DNA from: Arthrobacter citreus | GTDB lineage: Bacteria > Bacillota > Bacilli > Bacillales > Bacillaceae_G | Direction of reading: 5' to 3' | Length of the DNA stretch: 64,000 bases | Assembly: GCA_013200995.1 (NCBI GenBank) | Contig: CP053688.1 | Coordinates: 4,216,001-4,280,000 of the forward strand | Part shown: piece by piece, positions 8,744 to 17,957 of the stretch | Position numbering within the stretch: the stretch's first letter is position 1 | Layout of the letters: the number at the start of each line of letters is the position of its first letter | The notes under the pieces: generated by a model | The model's input: only the letters and a program-made list of their open reading frames with translations | Database searches by the model: none | What the model was told of the DNA's origin: nothing | Made by a program: the position numbers and the translations under genes

Positions 8744-9238
8744 ATGATGAAGAGTATGATCATGCTTTTTATTCTAGGAAAACTTTTGTTAGTCCAGTCT
8801 ATTGTATACAGTGGAATTACTTTAGTAGGATTTTTATTTAGTATTTTTATTGTTGTTTTGCTGTATTTACTTCCGACCTTTTTAGATTTCAATAAAAGAG
8901 AACTACATATTGGATATAGTTTCACATCTTTAGTAGTAGGAGCTATATTATTAATTTGCACCGTTTATGAAAGGTATGCGGTTTTTTCATTTTCAAGTTT
9001 GTATCAAACTGAAGAGTTCTCAATGACACTCTTCTCGTTTTTTATGGTAAGAGATTTACTTTTTATTTTCGATTTCCTTTTGTTGCCGTATTTCTTATTA
9101 TTTAAAGAAGGTAAAATAAATAACTTACATATTATAAAAATGGTATTTAGAAAAGAAATCAAAGGGATTAGGTCAAGGAGAAGAAAGAGTATTTTTAATT
9201 ATTCCCCACTAAAAAATATTACTCTTAATGAAGAATAA
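8744..9238 (+). CDS. Small integral membrane protein, unknown function
   Basis: A 164-residue protein with four or five hydrophobic segments (about residues 3-42, 57-75, 98-118) and a basic tail with GIRSRRRKS. A clear GGAGGAGGG ribosome site precedes ATG 8744 and a terminator follows at 9296-9328, so it is a real single-gene unit. I do not recognise the family. Its position between an Mga-like regulator and the bacteriocin precursor makes immunity or export assistance possible, but nothing in the sequence proves that. Confidence 0.75.
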   Translation: MMKSMIMLFILGKLLLVQSIVYSGITLVGFLFSIFIVVLLYLLPTFLDFNKRELHIGYSFTSLVVGAILLICTVYERYAVFSFSSLYQTEEFSMTLFSFFMVRDLLFIFDFLLLPYFLLFKEGKINNLHIIKMVFRKEIKGIRSRRRKSIFNYSPLKNITLNEE

Positions 9239-9295
9239 ACTGTAGCGACATTTGTTGTTTTAATTGAAGGATGAAGACCGATAAATTACGATTGA

Positions 9296-9328
9296 AAAAC
9301 CTCACTTTATTAAAGTGGGGTTTTTTAT
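9296..9328 (+). terminator. Rho-independent terminator
   Basis: Stem AACCTCACTTT / AAAGTGGGGTT (one G-U pair) followed by TTTTTTATTTTT, ending the membrane-protein transcript before the bacteriocin precursor. Confidence 0.88.
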
Positions 9329-9504
9329 TTTTATAGGATGACCCAAATTGGGCGTTTGAAACAGTAACAATGCCCAAGTACTCATCATATTTTGTATTTG
9401 AGAGTCTGCATGATAGTAGATTCAATTGAGTGAACTGTTTTTATTTTGGGTCAGTAAGTTGTATATTTGAGAGCTTTAGAATTTTCATTTCGGAGGTTAT
9501 AAGA

Positions 9505-9723
9505 ATGTATGATTTTCAAAGAGAACTTCAACAATTAAATGTTGGGCAGTTACAGTCTAGTCAAGTAGTCCCATGGGATTATTATCAATATCAACCTTAT
9601 GATTCTCGAGTTTTTGCATGTTTTTTCCCTTTCTTTAGTTGCTTTGGCTGTGGAGGATGTGGAGGTTGCGGAGGCTGTTTCCGTTGCGGAGGCTGCGGTC
9701 ACTGCGGTCGCTGTCATCGTTAA
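9505..9723 (+). CDS. Heterocycloanthracin/sonorensin-type TOMM bacteriocin precursor
   Basis: A 72-residue ribosomal peptide. Residues 1-35 look like a leader (MYDFQRELQQLNVG...). A hydrophobic FACFFPFFS stretch follows, then a core in which Cys 46, 49, 52, 55, 58, 61, 64, 67 and 70 stand exactly three residues apart, with Gly, Phe, Arg or His between. Cys-x-x repeats are the hallmark of the heterocycloanthracin family, whose cysteines become thiazoles. ATG 9505 has CGGAGG at good spacing; the frame is open 25 codons further up but without a ribosome site. The modifying enzymes follow directly. Expected product: an exported antibacterial peptide (inference from family). Confidence 0.93.
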   Translation: MYDFQRELQQLNVGQLQSSQVVPWDYYQYQPYDSRVFACFFPFFSCFGCGGCGGCGGCFRCGGCGHCGRCHR

Positions 9724-9763
9724 TTTGTAACGTTTTATAAAAACTATTTGTCCATTAAGGTCA

Positions 9764-9794
9764 TTAACCCCTACTTATATAAAGTAGGGGTTAA
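9764..9794 (+). terminator. Hairpin between precursor and maturation genes
   Basis: A perfect 13-bp stem (TTAACCCCTACTT / AAGTAGGGGTTAA) with a 5-nt loop and no U-tract after it. It probably acts as a partial terminator or RNA-stability element that lets precursor message exceed enzyme message. Confidence 0.7.
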
Positions 9795-9898
9795 CTAGTT
9801 AGGTTATGACATAAGGAATACTAAAAAAACATAGGATTATGAAGAAAGTATTTGTGCAGTTCAATATACAACTCACTGCATTGAAGGGGTTGAAAAGT

Positions 9899-11845
9899 AT
9901 GTCCAAATTGAATTCATCTACACGGCTAAAAGTTAATCGAGATACTTTTTTTATACCTGATTCGAATGGAGGTGTTTATTTCAGGAATAATTTAAGTTCA
10001 TTTCGTATGGAAGGTGCCTCTGTTTACCAGTGGATTGAAAAGTTATTTCCTATGTTTAATGGTGACCATTCATTGGAAAGTTTAACAAATGGACTTCCTA
10101 GCCAATACCGAGATCGAGTATATGAAATTGGAGAAATACTATATAATAATGGCTTTGCGCGGGATGTAAGTAAGGATCATCCTCATCAATTGTCAGAAGA
10201 GGTTTTAACTAAATATGCAAGTCAAATAGAATTTCTAAATTGTTTTGGAGAGTCTGGTTCCTATCGTTTTCAGACGTTTCGACAATCAAAAGTATTAGCA
10301 ATTGGATCTGGATCAATTGTCAATTCGCTAGTTTCGGCATTACTTGAGTCAGGGTTGCCGAAATTTAACCTTCTAATAACGAGCCCGGAAAATACCGACG
10401 AAAAACGAATAAAAGAGATTGTTGATCATGCCAAGAAAACAGATACTGAGGCAGAAGTTGTATTAATAAAGAGAGAGAAGCTTTCTTTACGAGAAATTGT
10501 TTCTAATTTTGATTCGATTTTATATGTTTCAGAGGATGATAATTTATATGAACTTAAGATGCTGAATGATATATGTAAAAGGGAGAACAAGAGATTTATC
10601 CCTGCAATTTCTTCTCATAAGATTAGTATGGCCGGCCCGCTAGTGACGCCAAATTCTGTGGCTTGCTTTGAGTCAGCTTGGAGAAGTATTCATCAAGAAA
10701 TACTGAATGACGGGGGGACACTGCAACCTTTGTCTTCAATGACGGCAGCAATGTTAACGAATATCATAGTATTTGAGTTATTTAAAGATATTACAAATTC
10801 ACGTGAGAAGGAAAAATATAATCAAATTTTTATTATTAATCAAGAAACTCTTGAAGGTAATTGGCATTCATTTTCGCCTCATCCATTAGTCAGTGGGAAG
10901 GCAAGGGCCAAACTAGTTCATAATTTTAAAGAAATGCTAGGGCAAAATATTAATAGAAGTGACCAAAGCAAGCTATTAACATACTTAGGTCAATTTAACT
11001 CCCAAGAAACTGGACTATTTCACGTTTGGGATGAAGGAGAATTAAATCAACTTCCTTTGGCGCAATGCCATATACAAGTAGTAGATCCACTCACTGAGGG
11101 TCCAGTTAAACTATTATCAAATAAAGTATGTACTGAACTAACTCACGAGGAAGCACGAAGGGAAGCAGGGCTTACAGGGATTGAAATGTATGTATCACAA
11201 ATAGCGGAGCAAATTATTATGAATTCAGAAACTGAAGTTGTGGAGAGTATTGAACCACATGAATATATTGCCATCGCTACCGGTCAAACTTTTTCAGAGA
11301 GTATTTGTAGAGGTTTACAAAAATATTTGTCTGAAGAGCTTGATCAGCAAACGAATGGACAAAAAAACGATATACGGAATGTAAATGAAATAAAAATAGA
11401 AGATGAACGGGCCAGATTTTATCTACAAGCATTTAATACGATACAAGATTTACCGAAGATAGCACTAGGAAAGGAAATTTTCGGATTTCCTGTAATATGG
11501 ATTGGTACAAAACAAGGTTGGTATAGAAGTGTTGGTTTAAATATAACAATTGCCTTTCAAGAAGCATTAAAACTGGCACTTAAGGAGGCACAAAACAAGT
11601 CTTCATTATATGATTCAAAGGCTATTGAGACTTCAGCAATTTTACTTGAAGAAAAGCAAAAACTCGACATCATAATTCCTGAATCTAAAGGTACTGAACA
11701 TACTGATCTTTTACTTTCGGCTATAAACATCTTAAAGCAGAATAAAAAGCAGATTTTATCGCTAGAATTAATGCTAGAATCGTTTAATGTAGAGGAGCTA
11801 GCGGGAGTTTATGGCGTCTTGTTAAGAGAGGTGAACCAATCTTGA
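9899..11845 (+). CDS. Putative thiazole-containing bacteriocin maturation protein (ocin-ThiF-like, F protein)
   Basis: A 648-residue partner of TOMM cyclodehydratases. The N-terminal block RLKVNRDTFFIPDSNGG, with VYFRNN and FRMEG, is characteristic of the ocin_ThiF_like family. A degenerate ThiF/E1-like nucleotide fold follows (VLAIGSGSIVNSLVSALLES, about 130-150). Family members recognise the leader peptide and bring it to the C-D enzyme. I prefer ATG 9899, preceded by AAGGGGTT, over an upstream ATG at 9839 because the conserved N-terminus begins there. The stop overlaps the next start by four bases. Confidence 0.9.
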   Translation: MSKLNSSTRLKVNRDTFFIPDSNGGVYFRNNLSSFRMEGASVYQWIEKLFPMFNGDHSLESLTNGLPSQYRDRVYEIGEILYNNGFARDVSKDHPHQLSEEVLTKYASQIEFLNCFGESGSYRFQTFRQSKVLAIGSGSIVNSLVSALLESGLPKFNLLITSPENTDEKRIKEIVDHAKKTDTEAEVVLIKREKLSLREIVSNFDSILYVSEDDNLYELKMLNDICKRENKRFIPAISSHKISMAGPLVTPNSVACFESAWRSIHQEILNDGGTLQPLSSMTAAMLTNIIVFELFKDITNSREKEKYNQIFIINQETLEGNWHSFSPHPLVSGKARAKLVHNFKEMLGQNINRSDQSKLLTYLGQFNSQETGLFHVWDEGELNQLPLAQCHIQVVDPLTEGPVKLLSNKVCTELTHEEARREAGLTGIEMYVSQIAEQIIMNSETEVVESIEPHEYIAIATGQTFSESICRGLQKYLSEELDQQTNGQKNDIRNVNEIKIEDERARFYLQAFNTIQDLPKIALGKEIFGFPVIWIGTKQGWYRSVGLNITIAFQEALKLALKEAQNKSSLYDSKAIETSAILLEEKQKLDIIIPESKGTEHTDLLLSAINILKQNKKQILSLELMLESFNVEELAGVYGVLLREVNQS

Positions 11846-13785
11846 AATCAGTCGTTACCATTTTGGGAGATGGACTATTAACGAAATATGTGTCTGAGAT
11901 TCTTTTAAATAACTATCAAATAGTCCAGCAGAAGGAGATAGACGAACCGATCCAAGAAGACACTAATTTAATATTAATTTTGGACGACGCATGGAATCCA
12001 AAAGTTCTTGAAAAAGCCGACGAAAAGTTAAGAATAGCTAATGTGCCATGGTTACGTGCCTGTGTTTCATTTGGAGAAGGTGTAATTGGACCTTTAGTGC
12101 GTCCGGGAAAAGTTGGTTGCATTAAATGCGCCGATTATCGACGTATAATGGCCGGCAGAGAACGAAGAGAAATGCTAAAAATAGATGATCGGTTATTAGA
12201 AGGTGATGGGCAATCAAGCGATGTATGGGGAACTAGAACAGGATTACTACAAATGGCTTATCTCATTGCAGCTGAAGTAGAAAAGTTTATGAACGGGAAA
12301 GAAACGCGTATAGACGAAAGAATCTTTATCTTAAATTTAAAGACATTTAAAAGTTCAAATCACTTTTTTTTACCAAACCCATTATGTCCAAATTGTGGGC
12401 AGTTAGATGATGATACTTCTGATTCTGCGATTATTTCACTTGAACCTAGTATGAAAATTTCTCCTACAAGCTACCGTAGTCGTTCAATGGACGAATTGAA
12501 AAAGGTGTTGGTTAGTGATTATTTAGGTCAACGAACAGGTTTTTTAAACGGAAAGGCATATGATCTAACTACCCCATTTGCAGATGTAGTTGTAAATTTA
12601 CCACTACTTCAAGGGGACGAAGGAACGGCAGGACGGACTCTCTCATATGAGTCTAGTGAATTAACTGCTATTTTAGAGGGGCTAGAAAGATATTGTGGTC
12701 TTACTCCTAGGGGGAAGCGAACAGTAGTTCACGATAGTTATCAAAATTTAAAAGACCGGGCAATTAATCCGGAAATAGTTGGTACTCATTCAAAAGAGCA
12801 ATATGCTTTACCACACTTCCCATTCAGGTCGTTTAATCCTAAGCGTAAAATGGATTGGGTATGGGGCTATTCCTTTATGAAAGAGGAGCCGATTCTTGTA
12901 CCTGAGTTACTTGCGTATTACAGCTTGGGCTGTGGACATGGCTTTGTGTATGAAACTTCAAATGGTTGTGCACTTGGAGGTAGTCTAGAAGAAGCTATAT
13001 TTTATGGTATTTTGGAAATTGTTGAACGGGATTCATTCTTAATGACTTGGTATGCCAAGCTACAACTTCCTCGACTTGATCCTAAATCGGCGAATGATCA
13101 AGAGCTGGATTTAATGATTGAACGTATGCGCTTGGTTGGTGGCTATGAACTTCATTTGTTTAACTCGACGATGGAAAATGGAGTTCCAAGTATCGTAGCA
13201 ATTGCCAAAAATATAAAAGAAAGTGGCTTAAATCTCATTTGCGCTGCCGGTGCTCATCTTGACCCGGTTAGGGCGGTTAAGAGCGCAGTGTATGAGCTAG
13301 CTGGAATGATGTTGACTTTGGATAAGAAGTTTGAAGAAAATTACGCCAATACTATGAAAATGCTTCTAGATAACACGCTCGTTAAACAAATGGATGATCA
13401 TGGAATGCTGTATGGATTGCGACAAGCAGAAGAGCGTTTGAAGTTTCTATTAGATGATAACCGCCCATTAAGTACGTTTGAGCAACAATTTAAATGGAAT
13501 ACAAACCATGCAGATTTGACGAAAGATCTAAAGGATATTCTGCAAGTATTTAAACAATTAAATCTTGATGTGATTGTAGTTGATCAAACTACACCTGAGC
13601 TTAAACGAAATGGATTATTTTGTGTAAAAGTATTAATCCCTGGTATGCTACCGATGACATTCGGAAATCATTTAAAACGATTAAATGGGCTTGATCGAGT
13701 GCTAAAGGTGCCAGTTAAATTAGGCTATGCGAAAAAGCCACTAAAGCCGGAACAATTAAATCCATATCCACATCCGTTTCCATAG
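11842..13785 (+). CDS. TOMM cyclodehydratase, fused C (E1-like) and YcaO (D) protein
   Basis: A 647-residue fused azoline synthase that uses ATP to cyclise Cys residues of the precursor. The N-terminal third is the C/docking domain with paired metal cysteines GCIKC (about residue 93) and CPNC (about 183). The YcaO domain begins near residue 230 and shows ATP/Mg signatures (SELTAILEGLERYCG; LEEAIFYGILEIVERDSF). The C-terminus is NPYPHPFP, the PxPxP tail important in TOMM YcaO enzymes. It starts at TTG 11842, overlapping the upstream stop as TTGA behind GAGAGGTGA, so it is coupled. Confidence 0.95.
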   Translation: MKSVVTILGDGLLTKYVSEILLNNYQIVQQKEIDEPIQEDTNLILILDDAWNPKVLEKADEKLRIANVPWLRACVSFGEGVIGPLVRPGKVGCIKCADYRRIMAGRERREMLKIDDRLLEGDGQSSDVWGTRTGLLQMAYLIAAEVEKFMNGKETRIDERIFILNLKTFKSSNHFFLPNPLCPNCGQLDDDTSDSAIISLEPSMKISPTSYRSRSMDELKKVLVSDYLGQRTGFLNGKAYDLTTPFADVVVNLPLLQGDEGTAGRTLSYESSELTAILEGLERYCGLTPRGKRTVVHDSYQNLKDRAINPEIVGTHSKEQYALPHFPFRSFNPKRKMDWVWGYSFMKEEPILVPELLAYYSLGCGHGFVYETSNGCALGGSLEEAIFYGILEIVERDSFLMTWYAKLQLPRLDPKSANDQELDLMIERMRLVGGYELHLFNSTMENGVPSIVAIAKNIKESGLNLICAAGAHLDPVRAVKSAVYELAGMMLTLDKKFEENYANTMKMLLDNTLVKQMDDHGMLYGLRQAEERLKFLLDDNRPLSTFEQQFKWNTNHADLTKDLKDILQVFKQLNLDVIVVDQTTPELKRNGLFCVKVLIPGMLPMTFGNHLKRLNGLDRVLKVPVKLGYAKKPLKPEQLNPYPHPFP

Positions 13786-13809
13786 GGGGTGTTTTAGGAG
13801 GTTCATTAG

Positions 13810-15384
13810 ATGAGTTTACAAACATTTCTACACAACCTTCATTTTGATATTGAAAAGGCAAATCAATCAAACTGGGAAGTAGACTGGGAGGATGCGCCTT
13901 TAACTTATAAATTATACAAAGATTTACCTATAATTCCTCTTTCACTGGACATTCCACTATCATTAACAGAGGAAAAAAACGAAGTAAATCCGAGCTTAAA
14001 CGAAATAGGGTATTTTCTATGGTATGTATATGGATTAACTCAAATTGCCCAAACGGCTATTCCTTCTGGTTCAAATGAGACCGTTACTATGATGTCTTCA
14101 AACCGAAGATTTGTACCTTCTGGTGGGGGGCTTTACCCTAATGAAGTATACTTATATTTAAAAAGCGATAAAGTCTCTTCCGGGATTTATCATTATGATG
14201 TAGCTAGACATTGCTTAGTTTTATTAAGAGAAGGAAACTTTGATTCTTATGTATCAAGTGCTCTAGGAAATAGATGTGAGATTTCTAAGTGTTTTGGTAC
14301 TATTTTTATTTCAACAATGTTTTGGAAAAACTTCTTTAAATATAATAATTTTTCTTATCGTCTCCAAAGTTTGGATGCTGGTGTATTAATTGGACAGATT
14401 TTAGAAGTATCAAAACGCTTTGGGTTTAAAGCAGGGGTATACTATCAGTTTTTAGATCAAGCAATCAACCATCTAATTGGTGTGCACGAACGGGAGGAAA
14501 GTATATACGCTGCAATTCCGATCTCTATTGAAGAATCGTCTTTATTTTCTAGTGAAAATAGTAAAAGCATGAGTTTCAATTCAACAGATTTAAGTATAGA
14601 ATTACCAATAGTTTCGCACAAGTATATATTAAAATCGAAAAATATAAGAGAATTCCCAATGCTAATTAAAATAAATAAACTATCAATGATGGATTCGACG
14701 CAATCATTTAAAAAAGTAGACAAAAGTGATGAAGTTTTAGAAGGTCAGCAACGAATAACTTTGCCTAAAGTCAGCATGTTATCATATGATCTAGCAGCTA
14801 TATGTAAGAAACGCTTTTCACCCGAATTAGACTTTACAATACGTCCCGTCAGTCAAAAAAATCTAGCGACCCTACTTCGAGAGACAACAGCTACCTTTTC
14901 GTATTTGAACGATTTAGACGAACCCTTCAAAAAAAATAAAAATCGTCCCAAACTATATATGTGTTTACACAACGTCGAGGGGATTACCGATGGCGCATAT
15001 TGCTATGATGATCTTACTCATTCATTAATAAAAATCAAATTAGGTGATCATCGAATCCAGCTTCAATATGGAATGAATGCTTCAACTGTAAACTTATGCC
15101 AAATCCCAATTTGCATACATGTAGTCGGAAACAAAGAACACATCAAGTCGACACATAGCTATCGTGGCTACCGAATTCAACAAATGGAAGCCGGTATGAT
15201 GGTGCAGCGATTACTGATCGCCGCATCAGCCCTAGAAATGGGTGGCCACCCACTATTAGGATATGATGTAAAATTGTGTGACGAAATATATGAATTAGAA
15301 GAAACAGAAAAAACAAGTCTAATACAAATTCCAATCGGATATTATGGAAATAGACCTTGGATGCTAGGGAACTTGCACGGTTGA
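13810..15384 (+). CDS. SagB/ThcOx-family azoline dehydrogenase
   Basis: A 524-residue FMN-dependent nitroreductase-like enzyme that should oxidise thiazolines to thiazoles. The first domain contains RRFVPSGGGLYPNEVYLY (about residues 97-115), the hallmark FMN region of SagB proteins. A second nitroreductase-like half runs from about 345 to 515 (FTIRPVSQKNLATLLRET, then GYYGNRPW). ATG 13810 follows a strong TAGGAGGT site, 24 bp after the cyclodehydratase. The operon ends at 15419-15450 without an obvious exporter, peptidase or immunity gene, so those would have to come from elsewhere. Confidence 0.93.
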   Translation: MSLQTFLHNLHFDIEKANQSNWEVDWEDAPLTYKLYKDLPIIPLSLDIPLSLTEEKNEVNPSLNEIGYFLWYVYGLTQIAQTAIPSGSNETVTMMSSNRRFVPSGGGLYPNEVYLYLKSDKVSSGIYHYDVARHCLVLLREGNFDSYVSSALGNRCEISKCFGTIFISTMFWKNFFKYNNFSYRLQSLDAGVLIGQILEVSKRFGFKAGVYYQFLDQAINHLIGVHEREESIYAAIPISIEESSLFSSENSKSMSFNSTDLSIELPIVSHKYILKSKNIREFPMLIKINKLSMMDSTQSFKKVDKSDEVLEGQQRITLPKVSMLSYDLAAICKKRFSPELDFTIRPVSQKNLATLLRETTATFSYLNDLDEPFKKNKNRPKLYMCLHNVEGITDGAYCYDDLTHSLIKIKLGDHRIQLQYGMNASTVNLCQIPICIHVVGNKEHIKSTHSYRGYRIQQMEAGMMVQRLLIAASALEMGGHPLLGYDVKLCDEIYELEETEKTSLIQIPIGYYGNRPWMLGNLHG

Positions 15385-15418
15385 TTTTAGTGAAATGAGG
15401 ATGATATTTTGTATCCCC

Positions 15419-15450
15419 AGAGTGTAGAGAATTTTCTACGCTCTTTTTTT
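15419..15450 (+). terminator. Terminator of the TOMM operon
   Basis: Stem AGAGTGTAGA / TCTACGCTCT with a six-base loop and seven T after it. Confidence 0.92.
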
Positions 15451-16015
15451 ATGTCAAAATAACCTTTCAATAAAAAATGTGTTTTTACGTGAAAAATCTG
15501 CCTTTGCTGTAGGTGTTAAATGTACTGTTCCCTATGTTCAATCTTTCAAGAATAACTGAAAAAATGAATGTATTGATTTATTTTTTCAAGTAGTTGATCT
15601 TCAGGAAGTATATTCTAAATGCATTCAAATTCAATTTGGTGTTCTTTAAAATCCGTTAAAAACAAATCACTTTAGCTTTAATTATTAATTAGATTAAGAA
15701 GTGAAGAATTAATTGTTAGTTTGAAATGTGTTTAAAGAATAGACATTTATTTAAAGCTTGTTGGGTCAGGTGGATGTTATTAATTAGTTTTAATAGATAA
15801 TTTGTTTGGGGTATACCATCAAACTTTAGTAATGGATTTATTTCAGAATATAAAATATTGAGATGTTAATTGTTTGAAGAAGAAATTCTATTATTTGTTT
15901 ATAAGTAGACGATTTATCGATATTAGCAAAATAACTGCGTATTTAATTTCTATTTTTCACTAAGTAAGGGGGATTAAAAAGGTTCTTTATTGTATGCTTT
16001 TTTAATTTGAAGAAG
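15451..16015. other. Non-coding AT-rich gap
   Basis: No frame with a credible start and ribosome site was found on either strand. The stretch is AT-rich with many stops, consistent with decayed or spacer DNA after the bacteriocin operon. Confidence 0.6.
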
Positions 16016-16142
16016 GTGATTGGAACGGAAGGATACTCGACTCCTATTGGAAATGCGGGAAGGCTAAAGACCCCGCAGGCTTGCCGAGGAGGCTCAGGTC
16101 TTGCCCCATGGAAAGCGAGAATCCTGTAGTGGAAATCAACCT
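16016..16142. repeat. Bacillales-type dispersed intergenic repeat (MITE-like)
   Basis: This about 125-bp block is much richer in G+C than its surroundings. It carries the order GGAACGGAAGG, CGACTCCT, GCGGGAA, AGACCCCGCAGGC, CCGAGGAGGCTCA, GCCCC-TGGAAAGCGA and CCTGTAGTGGAAATCAACC. I recognise this as a recurrent element in Bacillaceae genomes, from memory of the sequence pattern rather than a search. The ends GGTGATTGGAA and GGAAATCAACC are imperfect inverted repeats. It has several internal inverted segments (CCCCGC/GCGGG) and could fold as RNA. Confidence 0.7.
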
Positions 16143-16510
16143 CATATTGCCTCCTTTACATTGAAAAATATTACTGATTAAATAAAAAACTTATTCAAAA
16201 TCCAGAAGTTCGTTTTTTAAACTTAAAAATAGCAATGCTCATTGTATAAAAAAATAAAATAATACCGATAACAATATTAAATTAACGAAAAGGAATTCCA
16301 AAACTGCTGAGTTGGTTATTTAACATTTAAGTTTATAAAATACTTAAAAAATAAATTTTAACTAGTATGTTACACGTTTGAAACATATTTACGTTAGGAT
16401 ATTAAATAGTGAATCGCTCGACATACATTCGACATGCAAATTAGTTCATATAGTTCTTTTGACTTAAAAATACGTAGTATTCTTCGGTTGATTGTTATTT
16501 AAATATAGAA
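16143..16510. other. Non-coding AT-rich gap
   Basis: No supported gene on either strand. Short A/T runs dominate. It separates the dispersed repeat from the terminator of the small minus-strand gene. Confidence 0.6.
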
Positions 16511-16537
16511 TAAAAACCTTCGAAAAGAAGGTTTTTA
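16511..16537 (-). terminator. Terminator of the small membrane protein gene
   Basis: Stem TAAAAACCTTC / GAAGGTTTTTA with a five-base loop. On the minus strand it ends in TTTTTATT, 14 bp after the small gene stop. Confidence 0.85.
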
Positions 16538-16550
16538 TCCTGGGAAATAG

Positions 16551-16718
16551 TTAACGTAAAAATCCCCAAAGTAGTATTGGTGTAATTAAAAATGTATAAA
16601 GTAAAAACTGAAGTATGATAATCGGTGCTATTTCTCTAAAGTCTTCAGCCCAAAATTTAGCAATAGTAGCAGTTATAGCTAGTTCCAATAAGGGGCCAAA
16701 ACAAATTAACCATTTCAT
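16551..16718 (-). CDS. Small two-helix membrane protein (55 residues)
   Basis: A short gene with start ATG 16718 behind AGGAGAG. The product begins MKWLICFGPLLELAITA, then has a short polar turn KFWAEDFRE and a second hydrophobic helix IIILQFLLYTFLITPILLWG. Its own terminator follows, so it is a complete unit. The pattern is a small hairpin membrane protein. I do not recognise a family and give no function. Confidence 0.72.
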   Translation of the reverse strand: MKWLICFGPLLELAITATIAKFWAEDFREIAPIIILQFLLYTFLITPILLWGFLR

Positions 16719-17042
16719 ATTTTTCTCTCCTGTATATAGAATCTTAGATGTATTAGTTTTGTAGTGAAATCTATTTCCTAAAAATTCTAAAAAAATTAGT
16801 TATATTTATCTATTGATAAAATTATATTAACACAATTTTAGAATTGTTAAAAATACTATTTATTACCATAACATATAATTAAAAAAAATGTCAGATTATA
16901 AAACTTTTTGTATAATTAAATTCGTCTATTGTTAGTAGAGAAAATATAAAGTAAAATTTCGGCTTTTTTTAAAAGCTAAAGTTGATTTTTTGTGACATGA
17001 AAAATGATAAAAAATATAGAAAATATAGGAGGAGAAAAGTCA

Positions 17043-17846
17043 GTGTCTAGTAGAAAAAAACCAATTATAGGTATAGCCATTTCATCTTTAGTTATAGCAG
17101 CAGGAGTTGTAGGTACTATAAACTATCAGAATCATAATAAAGAACCTAAAACAATTGTGATTAAGAAAAACGACCAAGTCAAAACAGATATTGTTAAAAA
17201 TAATAATGTACTAAACTTCCCAGATTATTATAAAACAACAAAAGAAGACGAGTCCGGTTTATTAGAAGTGTTAAACATCGATTCAAATTTAGTTTTAGTT
17301 AATAAAGATCGAAAACTACCAGATGGATATGAACCGAGCGATCTTATCTATCCATCTATTCCATTAAATGGAGCAGTAAAAGAAAAAACAAGAATGAGAA
17401 GTGAAGCTGCTCATGCATTAGAAAAATTATTTGCTGGTGCAAAATCGGATGGATATACATTAACTGCAATTTCTGGATATCGTTCATACGATCGACAAGT
17501 TTCGTTATACAATAATTATCTATCTGTACATGGCGAAGAATGGACTAAAGCATACAGTGCATATCCAGGAACAAGCGAACATCAGACTGGACTAGCTATG
17601 GATGTTTCTTCGCCATCATTTGGTAATGCTTTAGAAGTCGAGTTTGCACAAACGCCTGAAGGAAAATGGTTAGCAGAACATGCACATGAATACGGATTTA
17701 TCATTCGTTATCCTGAAGATAAAGTAGACTTAACACATTATCACTATGAGCCATGGCATATTCGTTACGTCGGAAAAGAATACGCTACTTATCTATATAC
17801 AAAACATCTTGCACTGGAAGAAGCAATGCCAGCTAAGAAAAGCTAA
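17043..17846 (+). CDS. M15-family D-alanyl-D-alanine carboxypeptidase (VanY/YodJ-like)
   Basis: A 267-residue membrane-anchored or secreted peptidase that trims cell-wall peptides. A basic start and hydrophobic segment IIGIAISSLVIAAGVVGT (about 8-25) form the signal/anchor. The zinc site is SEHQTGLAMDV (about 178-188) with EPWHIRY (about 240), the SxHxxGxAxD and ExWHxRY motifs of the family; SGYRSYDRQ is also conserved. The preferred start is GTG 17043 with AGGAGGAG; an ATG 13 codons upstream has no ribosome site. Single-gene unit with a terminator at 17864-17897. Confidence 0.93.
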   Translation: MSSRKKPIIGIAISSLVIAAGVVGTINYQNHNKEPKTIVIKKNDQVKTDIVKNNNVLNFPDYYKTTKEDESGLLEVLNIDSNLVLVNKDRKLPDGYEPSDLIYPSIPLNGAVKEKTRMRSEAAHALEKLFAGAKSDGYTLTAISGYRSYDRQVSLYNNYLSVHGEEWTKAYSAYPGTSEHQTGLAMDVSSPSFGNALEVEFAQTPEGKWLAEHAHEYGFIIRYPEDKVDLTHYHYEPWHIRYVGKEYATYLYTKHLALEEAMPAKKS

Positions 17847-17863
17847 GATAGGAAGAGCGGGTG

Positions 17864-17897
17864 AAAAGGCATGTTCTATAATAGGACATGCCTTTTT
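17864..17897 (+). terminator. Terminator of the carboxypeptidase gene
   Basis: Stem AAAAGGCATGT / ACATGCCTTTT followed by T; the arm sequence GGACATGC recurs in the terminator at 18073-18096. Confidence 0.88.
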
Positions 17898-17957
17898 AGT
17901 GTGCTGAAATTAAATAATCTGTTCAATATTGAAAAATACATTGAAGATACTTATAAG

